This document shows, in pieces, positions 38,145 through 49,300 of a stretch of 64,000 bases of DNA. Position numbers and translations under genes: made by a program. Source of the stretch: Puffinus mauretanicus (lineage: Eukaryota; Chordata; Aves; Procellariiformes; Procellariidae); assembly GCA_023333565.1 (NCBI GenBank), contig JAJKFH010001865.1, forward strand, positions 6,572,001 through 6,636,000, written 5' to 3'. How positions within the stretch are numbered: position 1 is the stretch's first letter; each line of letters begins with the position of its first letter. Below the pieces are notes generated by a model. The model ran no database searches. It was given only the letters and a program-made list of their open reading frames with translations, and was not told the DNA's origin.

Positions 38145-38275
38145 CACTGAGCATCTCATAATACATATGTTTACCCTACTACATGCCTGCGAGGTAAGGA
38201 AGCGGTAGTCTTTCCATTTTATTGATGGGGATTTGAAGTACAGCGAGATGAAGTGCTTGATCTGGCAAGAGACTG
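38145..38275 (+). mobile_element. MIR-like SINE fragment
   Basis: The order of short blocks matches the core and tail of mammalian-wide/amniote MIR SINEs: CTACATGCCTGCGAGGTAAG, then CCATTTTATTGATGGGGAT, then a tract similar to the MIR 'gaggcacagagaggtgaagtg' segment at 38237-38256. These tRNA-derived SINEs are ancient and inactive, so the high divergence is expected. Ends are approximate. Confidence 0.6.
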
Positions 38276-41059
38276 AATTTGGTTATTGAAGCCCTGGTTT
38301 AGATAAATTCCAACGTATTGTCACCAAAAGGCCCTGCCAAGTGGCTGTAGGTGCTGGTGAAATGTATGTATTCTTTATGCAGATGACGCAGTTCATGAGA
38401 AGTAGTATGGAAACAGTTCTGGGAGCACAGCTTGGGATCCAGGGCTAGCCATCCTTCTGGGATGACAGCCTTAAATGAGAAAAGCAAATCTGCTTTCTCT
38501 GTCTCTCCCTGCTCTTTTCCTCCTGGGTATGCACACAACGTTATGCTCAGTGGCATATATGCAATGAGAGTAAAATCTACCCCACCCAGAATATTGCTTG
38601 GTGGCTGTAGGACTCTATTGACAGATTATGGATATGAGTTATCTGGAACTGAGCCTGAGTAGGGAATGACCAGTGACATATTGTCCTGCTTAGTTCCTGT
38701 GAGATTTCTTGCAAGACCTTGGCTCTTCAGAAGAGGTTTCAGGGTTGGAAAGCCCTAAGCTGGCAATTGTGGGTTTGGGTTTTTTTTGTTTCTTTTAGTT
38801 GGAAGGTAATTAGTTGGTCTCCAGAATGGCTGGTGATAGAATGCCGTGGGTTGTACTGGAGGACATGCTTAGGATGGGAGGAAGAACGTCTTCCAAACTA
38901 TAGCCAAAGCAAAACAGCTGGAGTTTTGTCAGCCCTGGGATCACGCCAGGGGCTTTCTGTGTTATTCCTCTATCCCACCCATCACGCGCATTGGTACAAC
39001 ACTGCATTATGCAGTGAAAGATGGATCTCTTCTGGTTTAGGTATTTAATTTTATGTGGGAAAATAATGGGCTTTTTATTTTCTTTACTTTTTAAGACATC
39101 CTTGTAAAGGTCCCATAGTGCCTTAGGCAAATCACTGTAAGATTTAAAGCAGAAAGTTTAGGACTGTGTTTAGTCTTGCCATTAGTCTGAAAGGGGTTTA
39201 GATTTCCACTGATTGACCACTGAACCCTCCCTTCCTCCCTCCCTCCCCCCACCAACTCCACTTCTCTAGCCCAGATCAATGTCAGTAGTTAAATGGATCG
39301 GTTATTTGAAAGCTGTTTGTTGACCTTTCCTTCATGATTGATTGCATGAAAAGTGCACAGGAGTGTGGCTTCCAGCTAGGCGAGCAGTCACTGCTGACGG
39401 CTCTCTTTCACCACTCCCCATAGCCCACTAGGATTTCCCACAGAGGAATAGGCTGCCTGCGAAGATACCGGACCAGAGAGTGCTCTCAAGTAACCATAAT
39501 GAAGCTGAAAGCCAGCTCTAGTCTTCCTCAATGGCCGAGAGGAATTATTTATGAAGAGGAGACCAGGGCTGAGTGGTTTACTGGCCTTCAAAACACTTCC
39601 TGACCAGAGGTCTGGAATTGGAGAGCCACAAGAGCCCTGGGTGGCAGTTGCCTACGGGTGTTGGCAGGTGTCCTACCAACAACGAGGAAAGAGGACAAAA
39701 CCAGGGCCATCTGACTCTGGTGCACCCACCAGCATGCACTTGCCATCTCACGTGCTCGCCATCTTGCACACATGCTGTCCTAGCCCAGAGAAATAATTAA
39801 CTTTTCTATCTTTCAATATGCATTTGAAATACAAAAACAGCCTGCAGGAGCAGATGCATAGAATTAGTGTTTGTGCAACTCTTCTTTCTTATGCTTTCCC
39901 AGTCTAAAACTAATGTTGTCAGAGCTTTAATTTGCTTTAAATCTCCTGTAACCAATTCCATGGTAACAGGTTTTGATTTCTGGCATATGGAACATTTTAG
40001 TTACTCGTGATTGTTAGCATTATGAATAATAAACCCACCTTTTAACTCTTAAAATAAAGTTTGACAGTGCAGTAAGTGACGTTCTGTTTGCACAGAAGCA
40101 GAGAATACAAATTACCCTAAATCAGGTAATGGGAAGCTGATGTATGATGATTATGTTGTTTCATCACCTAGTTTTTAGTAGGTTGTGCAGGATCGGTAAT
40201 TCACTGCATGATCTCCCTTGTAAATCACTTTCTTAATAAACATGTAACAACACTAGCCTGATGTAGGGCACAGCATGACTCTATGCTTAATCTATATTTT
40301 ACAAACCAGCAATACACCACAAGTAATGAAAAGGTTCATAATGTCAATGCTTGATTGTGATTATCAGGGAATTGCTCTCTACAGAGTGTGGGGCGACATG
40401 GAGAGCTGGAGAGGAGGGTGGAGCAGGCTGAAAATTGGGGTTTCTGCTGATAAATACCATGTACCAAAGCCTAGGCTGGTGTGTGAAATGACTATTGCAA
40501 CCTAGGTTAATGGTGGATGCTGCCCAATTTGGCAATTGGAACAAAGGTTGGATTTTTTTGATGGCAACAATTTGCCATCAGCTGGCTTCTCTGTTGCCCA
40601 TCATGCTCTTCAACTCTGGCACTGCAAGGTGGTCTTGCCAAAGGGTTAGCCTTAACCCTTCACAAACAGTGGGGAAAATAGCTTGTGGAGGAGCTCTGAA
40701 AGGTATGAGCTGGGAGTGAGGAATGAGTGAGTCTGATGGAGGCTGAAGAGGGCTTGGGAGCTTTAGAGAAGTCAAGAGTGTGATCCTGCTCCCCATGGAT
40801 GGAAATATTTGCAGCCTGCTGTATTAATCTTTGGGGCATGGTGTGGTGGAAGGAAGGGCAAACAGAGCTGAAAATGAGAGATCTACCTCCTGCAAACTGC
40901 TACCTGTATAAAAGCCACACTAAGTTTCAGCTGCTGTAACTCCACACCAGCAGATGAAGAAAATATAAGCCAGGTTGAAGTCTAGGGAAGGCTGCTAGTG
41001 GTAGTTTCACTGCATTACATATGACAACTTTGGGTGAAAAAGCCACTGACTTGAATGTG

Positions 41060-41083
41060 ATTCCCATGTTCGAATGTGGGAAT
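41060..41083. repeat. 24-bp near-palindrome
   Basis: The half ATTCCCATGTTC is followed directly by GAATGTGGGAAT. Ten of twelve positions pair, with a perfect TTCGAA centre. It could be a dimeric protein-binding site or chance. No known factor is assigned. Confidence 0.55.
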
Positions 41084-41107
41084 GCAGAGGGCTTGGGAAT
41101 GGTGCTT

Positions 41108-41185
41108 CGTAATATTTATTTATTAATACTTCGGATTCATAATATTTATTTATTCGTAATATTTATTTATTAATACTTCGGATTT
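41108..41185. repeat. AT-rich minisatellite, 47-bp unit
   Basis: A 47-bp unit (41108-41154) is followed by a second, partial copy (41155-41185) that starts with the same CGTAATATTTATTTATT and continues through AATACTTCGGATT. Within the unit, the block AATATTTATTTATT occurs twice, so three copies are visible overall. The near identity of the copies points to a recent tandem duplication. Confidence 0.9.
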
Positions 41186-43294
41186 AGTGTGAGAGTGATG
41201 TTGATAGCACGCTGATGTTTTGGTTGTTGCTGAGTAATGTTTACACTGGTCAAGGACTTTTCAGCTTCCCGTGCTCCGCTGGGTGCATGGGGGGCTGGGA
41301 GGGAGCATGGCCGGGACGGCTGGCCCAGCTGACCAGCAGGGTATTCCATACCATGTGATGTCATGCTCAGCATATACAGCTGGGGGAAGAAGAAGGAAGG
41401 GGGGGGGCGTTCGGAGTGATGGCATTTGTCTTCCCAAGTCACCGTTACGCGTGACGGAGCCCAGCTTTCCTGGAGATGGCTGAACACCTGCCTGCTGATG
41501 GGAAGTAGTGAATGAATTCCTTGTTTTGTTTCGCTTGCGTGCACGGCTTTTGCTTTACCTATTAAACTGTCTTTATCTCAGGCCATGGGTTTTCTCACTT
41601 TTATGCTTCCGATTCTCTCCCCCATCCTGCTGCAGGGGGAGTGGGCAAGCAGCTGTGTGGGGCTTAGTTGCTGGCTGGGGTTGAACGACGACAAGTTGGC
41701 AGCTAGCCAGCTTGCTTGCAAACCCAGTTTGAACCTAGTGCGTGCTCAGTCTGCACAGCTGCATGTTTCCTTGCCCTGCTGACTCATCTGGAGCAACTCC
41801 ATGCACAGCGCTTATTTGACTTAGGGAGGCTTGGTTGGGTGAGAGGGGTGTTAGGCAAAGCAAATCCATGATATTTAAGAAATATTTCTGTAGTTAGAAT
41901 TAGCAGGAGAGTTGTTGTGTGTTAGCAAGGAGGCTGGCACTTACTCGACCCACTTATTCTGATAAAGATGGAACGGTAACAAAAAACTCCCAGGCAGAAA
42001 GCTGTTATATTAAGGCCTTGAGGAAGTGGACAACACGCTGGATGCTATGAACACCGAGAGGCTTGGACTCATGCAAGACTCTGCATTCCTGCTCAGCTCT
42101 TTTACCAAAGTGGTGCGAAGAATCTAGAGAGAGCATCTCTAAGTCAGTTTAATGTCCACTGGGAGAGTGCCTTCCTCTTTCCAACAAAACTTCAGGTTTT
42201 GTTCCAGTAATTCCCTTTCTTATATTGTTTGTAAAACAGATACTTTTCTGAAATTAAAAAAGAAACCTATAGGGATGTTCTTCTGTTGCAAAGATGGGAT
42301 GAGGGCCTTTAATAGGGCTAGAAACTACAGACCTATCAAAGAATACATTTAGAATTACAAAGCTGTTCACAGGAGAATTAATTGCTCGAGAGTAGCCAGC
42401 ACCCATTGGTTTGGGTGCTTGGGCGTAACAGGGTTGAGTCTCCATTCTGTCTGACTCAGACCAGGGATTTGAATTTCCGTTTCTACTGAAAAACACCCAC
42501 TGAGTGTCCTGACTATTGGCTGTTGGGTTCATTTCTGAATCGGAACTTGTATCTTTGATCTGAAGAAAGAACTGGCAAAAGCATCAGAGAAATAAGCTTA
42601 TTTCATGAAATTGTTTTCGTTATGGATACTATGCCAATTTTCCTTTGGGAGGGAGTGAAAGGAGTAAGTCTAAAAATTTCCAACCAACTTAATAAAGAAT
42701 GAAACAAAATATAGATGTCATATCGGTACCTGCGCTCTCTCCCTTCCCCGAGGATCCTTTAATTGCCAAAGCTGAGATACAACAATGACTCTTTGCAACA
42801 AGTGCTGGGGAAAATCCTTATCCCAACCCTGGTGTCCTTGCACGGTCCTTCAGACCCAGCACTAAAGGGAGTCCTTGTGTCTCCCACTGATCTTGCCAGT
42901 TAGAGCCCGTGGACAACTTCAGAGCATGCATTTACAGCTCGGGGAAGCAGTTACCTGGGGTCACTGCAGCACTTCGTTGGTGGGGAGTTATTCCTGAGCA
43001 GAATACTTGATTCCTACACAGGGTCTCGCAGTGTGCCTGAGATAACAGCACCTTACCTTTGAATAAAACTAGGGTTGATGAAGAATTGTTTTGATAACTG
43101 AACAGAAGTGAAGAGGATGCAAAGCCTTCCCCCTTCCTTCTTCCTTCCCACGTAGCACTTTAGTTCTCCTTCCCACCCAGCCCTGGGTGCCTGACTGTTC
43201 CCAGTGTCGCGGTGCTCCACACCCACGTTTCCACAGGGTGTCCAGCCATCCTTTCCACAGCATCCCACCACAGCTTTGGATCTTTGCACAGGAG

Positions 43295-43433
43295 TTAGCA
43301 GGGCTCATTGAAAGAGCTTTAAACTAGATTTGAAGCGGGGAAGGGATAAAACCAGGCTCAGTAGAGATAAGTCTGGGGGCGGCACGCCAATGAGGGATGG
43401 TGTGCTAACGAGGTCCTTCAGTCTGCCATCTCA
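43295..43433 (+). other. CR1 segment upstream of ORF2 endonuclease
   Basis: This is a non-coding or linker part of the CR1 element preceding the endonuclease frame, recognised by the AGCTTTAAACTAG and GGGATAAAACCAGGCTC blocks. ORF1 is not present upstream, so this is close to the 5' truncation point. Confidence 0.6.
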
Positions 43434-44327
43434 GTGGAGGTAGGGGATGGAGATCTATGCGGCAGCAAAGACACAAGAGTTATAGATGTGTTAGAAACCA
43501 CAGAAGTGCCTGAGAATGGCCATGTAGGAATTAGGACTTGTCCCCTCAAAAAGGTGGCGGGATCAATAGCCCAACTGAAGTGCATCTACGCCAATGCATG
43601 CAGCATGGGCAACAAACAAGAGGAGCTGGAAGCCATTGTGCAGCAGGAAAACTATGGTATAGTTGCCATCATGGGAACATGGTGGGATGACTCGCACAAC
43701 TGCAGCGCTGCAATGGATGGCTATAAAATCTTCAGAAGGGATAGGCAAGGAAGGAGAGGCGGTGGGGTAGCCCTGTACATTAAGGAGTGTTTTGATTGTC
43801 TGGAGCTTAATGATGGTGATGATAGGGTTGAGTGTTTATCGGTAAAAATCAGGGGGAAGGCCAACAAGGCAGATATCATGGTAGGAGTCTGTTATAGACC
43901 ACCCAACCAGGATGAAGAGGCAGACGAAATATTCTATAAGCAGCTGGGAGAAGTCTCACAATCGCTAGCCCTTGTTCTTGTGGGGGTCTTCAACTTACCA
44001 GATGTCTGCTGGAAATACAATACAGCAGAGAGAAAACAGTCGAGGAGGCTCCTGGAGTGTGTGGAAGAGAACTTCCTGACACAGCTGGTGAGGGAGCCAA
44101 CTGGGGAAGGTGCCCTGCTGGACCTGTTGTTCACGAACAGAGAAGGACTTGTGGGTGATGTGATGGTTGGAGGCTGTCTTGGGCACAGCGGTCACAAAAT
44201 GATAGAGTTTTTGTTTCTTGGAGGAGTAAGGAGGGGGTCAGCAGAACTGCTACCTTGGACTTCTGGAGGGCAGACTTTGGCCTGTTCAGGAGACTGGTTG
44301 ACAGAGTCCCTTGGGAGGCAGTCCTGA
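43434..44327 (+). pseudogene. CR1 ORF2 AP-endonuclease domain, inactive
   Basis: This is the apurinic/apyrimidinic-type endonuclease at the N-terminus of CR1 ORF2, which in live elements nicks target DNA to prime reverse transcription. The fold's signature blocks are visible: LKCIYANACSMGNK (residues 48-61), a TWWDD block (82-86), GYKIFRRDRQGRRGGGVALY (96-115), CYRPPN (153-158), the FN-P block (186-189), LLDLLFTNREGLVGDV (228-243) and LGHSGH (249-254). Three acidic catalytic positions are lost: Gly81 where the family has Glu (codon 43674-43676), Val185 where it has Asp (43986-43988), and Gly253 where it has Asp (44190-44192). After about residue 270 the frame is wrong and the product reads unrelated sequence to the stop. 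No active enzyme can be made. Confidence 0.93.
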
Positions 44328-44421
44328 AGGGCAAAGCTGGGCATTCTTCAGGAAGGAAATCATAAAGGTGCAGGAGCAGGCTGTCCCCATGTGCCAAAAG
44401 ACGAGCCAGCGGAGAAGATGA

Positions 44422-45228
44422 CTGGCCTGGCTGAACAGAGAGCTTTGGCTGGAACTCAGGAAAAAAAGGAGAGTTTATGACCTTTGGAAGAAGGGGCAGG
44501 CAACTCAGGAGGACTACAAGGATGTCGTGAGGCTATGCAGGGAGAAAATTAGGAGGGCCAAAGCCCAACTAGAACTTCATCTGGCTACTGCCATAAAAGA
44601 CAATAAAAAATGTTTCTATAAATACATTAGCAACAAAAGGAGGGCTAAGGAGAATCTCCATCCTTTATTGGATGCGAGGGGAAACACAGAGGCAAAGGGT
44701 GAGGAAAAGGCTGAGGTACTTAATGCCTTCTTTGCCTCAGTCTGTGACAGTAAGACCAGCTGTTCTTCTGGTACCCAGCCCCCTGAGCTGGAAGACAGGG
44801 ACGGGGAGCAGAATGAAGCCCCCATAATGCAAGGGGAAATGGTTAGTGACCTACTACACCACTTAGACACACACAAGCCTCTGGGGCCGGTTGGGATCCA
44901 CCCAAGGGTACTGAGGGAGCTGGTGGGAGTGCTCACCAAGCCACTTTCAATCCTTTATCAGCAGTTCTGGCTAATCAGGGAGGTCCCAGTTAACTGGAGG
45001 TTAGCAAATGTGACCCCCATCTACAAGAAGGGCTGGAAGGAGGATCCGGCAAACTACAGTCTAACCTCGGTGCTGGGGAAGGTTATGGAGCAGATCATCT
45101 TGAGTGCCATCATGCAGGACACACAGGACAACCAGGTGATCAGGCCCAGTCAGCGTGGATTTATGAAAGGCAGGTCCTGCTTGACTAACCTGATCTCCTT
45201 CTCCTTCTGTGACCCGCTTAGAGGATGA
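44422..45228 (+). pseudogene. CR1 ORF2, N-terminal part of reverse transcriptase region
   Basis: A second open piece of ORF2, in a different frame from the endonuclease, begins just after a TGA at 44419-44421. It covers the linker and the first reverse transcriptase blocks. Family-typical segments include LCREKIRRAKAQLE, FYKYISNKRRAKENLHPLL, VLNAFFASV, GIHPRVLRELV, WRLANVTPIYKKG and QRGFMKGRSCLTNL. One residue of the normally Gly-Pro-Asp-Gly block is Val (position 122 counting from 44527). The frame is lost again near 45225, where the protein should run straight into the catalytic core. Initiation codons assigned here are artefacts of fragmentation. Confidence 0.9.
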
Positions 45229-45598
45229 GGGAAAGGCTGTGGATGTTGTTTACTTGGACGTTAGTAAAGCCTTTGACACCGTTTCCCACAGCATTCTCCT
45301 GGAGAAAGTGGCTGCTTGTGGCTTGGATGTGCGTACTCTTTGCTGGGTAAAAAACTGGCTGGATGGCCGGGCCCAAAGAGTTGTGGTGAATGGAGTTAAA
45401 TCCAGTTGGTGGCCGGTCACGAACGGTGTTCCCCAGGGCTCAGTATTGGGGCCGGTCCTGTTCAATATCTTTATCAATGATCTGGATGAGGGGATCGAGT
45501 GCTCCCTCAGTAAGTTTGCAGGCAACACCAAGCTGGGCGGGAGTGTTGATCTGCTCGAGGGTGGGAAGGGACCTGGACAGGCTGGATCGATGGGCTGA
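45209..45598 (+). pseudogene. CR1 ORF2, reverse transcriptase catalytic core, inactive
   Basis: This piece holds the polymerase palm of the CR1 reverse transcriptase. Motif A is intact ([15 protein letters not shown], residues 13-27, with both Asp residues), as is the [13 protein letters not shown] block (73-85). The essential FADD box reads FAGN (residues 103-106, 45515-45526), so both metal-binding Asp residues are lost. Just after this, near 45560, the frame shifts, and the next conserved stretch ([13 protein letters not shown]) is read in another frame. The domain could not polymerise DNA even if the frame were continuous. Confidence 0.92.
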
Positions 45599-46274
45599 CG
45601 CCAACTGCATGAAGTTCAACAAGGCCAAGTGCCGGGTCCTGCCCCTTAGGTCACAACAACCCCATGCAACGCTACAGGCTTGGGGAAGAGTGGCTGGAAA
45701 GCTGCCCGGAGGAAAAGGACCTGGGGGTGCTGGTTGACAGCCGGCTGAACATGAGCCGGCAGTGTGCCCAGGTGGCCAAGAAGGCCAACAGCATCCTGGT
45801 CTGTATCAGAAATAGTGTGGCCAGCAGGACTAGGGAAGGGATCGTGCCCCTGTACTCGGCACTGGTGAGGCCGCACCTCGAATACTGTGTTCGGTTTTGG
45901 GCCCCTCACTACAAGAAGGACATGGAGGTGCTGGAGCATGTCCAGGGAAGGGCAATGAAGCTGGTGAAGGGTCTAGATATGAGGAGCGGCTGAGGGAACT
46001 GGGACTGTTTAGCCTGGAGAAGAGGAGGCTGAGGGGAGACCTTATCGCTCTCTACAACTACCTGGCAGGAGGTTGTAGCGAGGTGGGTGTTGGTCTCTTC
46101 TGCCAAGTAACTAGCGATAGGACAAGAGGAAACGGCCTCAAGTTGCGCCAGGGCAGGTTTAGATTGGATATTAGGAAAAATTTCTTCACCGAAAGGGTTG
46201 TCAAGCATTGGACCAGACTGCCCAGGGAAGAGGTTGAGTTACCATCCCGGGAGGTGTTTAGGGACATGGTTTAG
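45566..46274 (+). pseudogene. CR1 ORF2 C-terminal region, frameshifted
   Basis: This is the C-terminal part of ORF2 after the polymerase core, spread over three frames. [20 protein letters not shown] is in one frame (to about 45650), [10 protein letters not shown] through FWAPHYKKD in a second (45664 to about 45980), and [18 protein letters not shown] through [17 protein letters not shown] in a third (to the stop at 46272-46274). Compared with the minus-strand copy at 20998-21815, it lacks 10 bp near 45976, which explains the second frame change, and 24 bp near 46258 just before the end, which is an in-frame loss. It has 6 bp more near 45787. Confidence 0.9.
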
Positions 46275-46357
46275 TGGTAGAGTTGGCAGTGCTAGGTTAA
46301 CGGTTGGACTCAATGATCTTGAAGGTCTTTTCCAACCTAAATGATTCTATGATTCTA
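46275..46357 (+). repeat. CR1 3' UTR and terminal repeat
   Basis: This is the short CR1 3' UTR, containing the conserved GGACTCAATGATCTTGAAGG and TTCCAACCTAAATGATTCT blocks, followed by ATGATTCT-type units that end at 46357. This segment is the usual recognition region for the element's own reverse transcriptase. Confidence 0.9.
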
Positions 46358-49300
46358 GCTACCTGATGTCTGATAGACTGGGAAGTGAATATGCTTTCCT
46401 GTCCGCTGCTGGTGCAAGGATGACACCAGATTTTGCAAACAACCCTTTCATCCCTCATGGAAAGCTCTGGATCTGGGCTTCAGATTTCAGCAGTTGTATC
46501 TCCCAAACGGGCCTTTCCCCGTAGGTAGGCAGAAAGCAGTAGGATGATGGAAGACACAAGAGCTTAACTCCCTGCCAGCTTAGCATAATGGTCTGCACCA
46601 GTGTGCTGTCTTGAAGAAAAGGGGAAAAATATCAGGCAATATCTGGTTTGTTTTCATTTAGAGGGAGAAATGGAGACATTCTGAGAGATTAAGTGATATG
46701 CCTAAGGCTGGGCAGGGGGTCTGACCGGAGCTCAGACCTGAATTTACTGTTGCCTGGTCGTGTAACTCGAGCTCAAGACTTTTTCTAACCTTTGCATAAA
46801 ACGTGTTTAAAGCCAAACATTTACAGTTCTTTCTGGCATGGCTTCTTTCACATCATCCTAGTAAAAAGAAAGTAGAAAGTTTAAGAATAAACCCAGGTCA
46901 CAATATCCTGCATTTTCCTGAAGACTCCTAATGATTTTTGAGAACATAATTTCTATTTTATTATGGTGAAAAGTAGCACCTGCAGTGGGTTTATTTCTTT
47001 GCAAATGCCAAATCTAATGTTTCAAAGAAAGCTCAAGATTAAATGAAAATGAGAGCAGAAGGGTACATAGCTGTCATTAGCCTTAAGATTGTTTATGAAA
47101 ACCCGAGATGACCTACAGCTTTAAATGACATTGATTGGCGTACTTTAACTTTGTGCTAATGGACTAATGACTTGCAAAGCTCTGAACATTCAGAGGAAAA
47201 AAAAAAAAGACTGGCATCTGTGAAAGATGTTGATTGCAATCTGTTGTATTCAGCTGACTTTTCCAATAAGTGTTAAATATGCAGGACACTGCATAGAATG
47301 GTAATTGTTGCTATTTATAAAAAAAAAAAATTCCTCAAATAACAAAGTCTCTTGTCTTTAGTGGCAGGAATACAACACGTTGAAATGAATACTTTCAACT
47401 GTAGCCTCTCGACACTAGAGGCAAACCTTGCTACAATTAAGGAGCACGTAGTGTCTGAACAGTCCTTCTAAATCTTCAGTCTAAAGGAAAGAGTACTGAG
47501 GGAATAAAGCTAAAAAAATAGGAGAATACCCCTTCCTCCTTCTGCTGCAGAACACCAACTCCCTTTGATTCTTGTTTTCCCCCTTAACTCAGTCGGATGT
47601 TTGGGATAAAAGGGAGGGTAGGATTTGCCTTAAATTTCCAGTGTAGTGGTGACTGTTTTTTCTTCTTCTCCTTTTATTATCCTGAGTAAAATGTGCCACT
47701 ACAAGAATCCTTTTGAGACGTGAAATACTGCTGAAAGGTCACTGTTTAGAGCACAGCCAATATAGCACGAGACACTGCTAATCTATCGGTTCTATGATGA
47801 ATATGTTGACAAGCAGCTGAATTTTAATAATTAATCATGATAAAACTAAGGCGAGTTAATAATTTAGAGTCTGATAATGGAGAGTGGTGCGACTCCTTGC
47901 GTAGGCAGTTTCTATTAAGTTTCACCTCTGTTAATTTTAACCAAAAGGAGCACTGTCACTTTTAATTATCAACGAGAATCTCTTGGAGCTGTATGGCTGG
48001 CACAGAGGAGGTCGGCTCCAGTGTATGTTAGCAGCTCAGAGAGAAAATTCGGGGAGCGCATATAAAGTCAGTGTAAAGCTAATCAATGCGATTGGTTCCT
48101 CAAACTGTACGTTTGCTTTACCATAGTAGTGTGTTACTGGAGAACAAGTAAACAAAATGGTAAAAAGGTGAATAGATAGAAAGTAGATGTTTGTCATCCC
48201 AAATGTGTCAATCATAAAAAGTCAGTGTGAAGCCCTGACCTTACTAGCGATGGTGGCAGAATTGTCATAATCTCTAATGGAACTGGAGTTTACCCGTTTA
48301 TATGCATGTTTTCACCAAAATGTTCTCATGGCCTGTCCATCATTGCAATTTCCTCCTCTGAAAACATTATGGATTTCTAAAGACCTGAGATGTAGGTACT
48401 CACACTTTTGTCAAGCAGATTGCCCCTCCAAAAACGTTGCATTTTTTATTTAAATAGCCCATTTCAACAGAAGAGGCAAGAGACCCCACGAGATATTTCT
48501 CCAAGATCTGCGAAAATCAGTAGCCGGGTATGAGAGGACCTAAATGATGTTCTGGTGAAGGGAAGGGTGCGTTTGTGGGGGGAAGGGTGCGCGCACCCTG
48601 CCCCTGCAGCCCTACTCCATGCTGCCCCAGCAGCTGCAACGGGAAGACTGCAGTGCTGCCAGTAGTGAGAGCCCACGGGGACCAGGGAAGGGGGTCTAGG
48701 GGATGTAAGGCAGGAATTTAAAGGAAACTGGGCTTCAGCAATTCTGCTGCTGAGGGAGTAACTTTTGCTTTTATATCCCAACTGATAAATGCATCATGCT
48801 TTCTCAGGGCTGAATATGCTGGTGTAGGGCACTGCAGCGAGCACTCCACATAAGATTGCCAGCGTGGCATTAGATGCTGCAGTGCCTGAGTACTGACTTG
48901 TGTTTCCCGCTACTTACGGTAGGAAATTCCTGAAATACTGGGACTACTAAGGTACCTATTGAGTTATCAGAAGCATTTGGCAAGTTTCTAAAGGTGGCCA
49001 CTGTAGCTGAAATGTTATTTTAGTAATTTTACAAAGCTTTGATAAACAGAGGTTGACATTTCTAAGGAACCCTGTTCTCTTCACCCTTGTGGCAGTCAGA
49101 GTTGGCCAGCGGAGAGGAAACACCTCACACGGTGCGGCTCAGGTTACACAAATCAGATGATTTAACAGACTTTTCAATGTTCGCTTTTTAAATAGCTGCT
49201 TTTGTTCCAGGCTTGGCCGAGTTTTCAGAGGGCTGCCGTTCTCCACTTACTGTCTTATTTGCAAAAGTTGGCCGTTCCTGTTAAAGATGCCTTGGCATGG

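Larger units (their letters stand above)
38276..43294. other. Non-coding unique sequence with a minisatellite
   Basis: No gene is supported. Pyrimidine-rich sequence lies at 39227-39249. A 24-bp near-palindrome lies at 41060-41083, and the AT-rich minisatellite at 41108-41185 is 25 bp further on. Immediately before the CR1 insertion, 43100-43290 is C/T-rich and unremarkable. Open frames are 124 codons or shorter and share no motif. Confidence 0.6.
43295..46357 (+). mobile_element. CR1 LINE, ~3.06 kb, 5' truncated, decayed
   Basis: The largest mobile element in the window. It begins near the TTGAAAGAGCTTTAAACTAG segment that precedes ORF2 in CR1 elements. It then carries the AP-endonuclease, reverse transcriptase and C-terminal regions of ORF2, a short 3' UTR, and ends in two ATGATTCT-type terminal units at 46341-46357. 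ORF1 and the 5' UTR are missing (full CR1 is about 4.5 kb). The ORF2 frame shifts repeatedly, at about 44245, 44330, 45225, 45560, 45650 and 45980, and carries a TGA at 44419-44421. The start is approximate by 10-20 bp. No target-site duplication is evident, as is usual for CR1. Confidence 0.95.
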
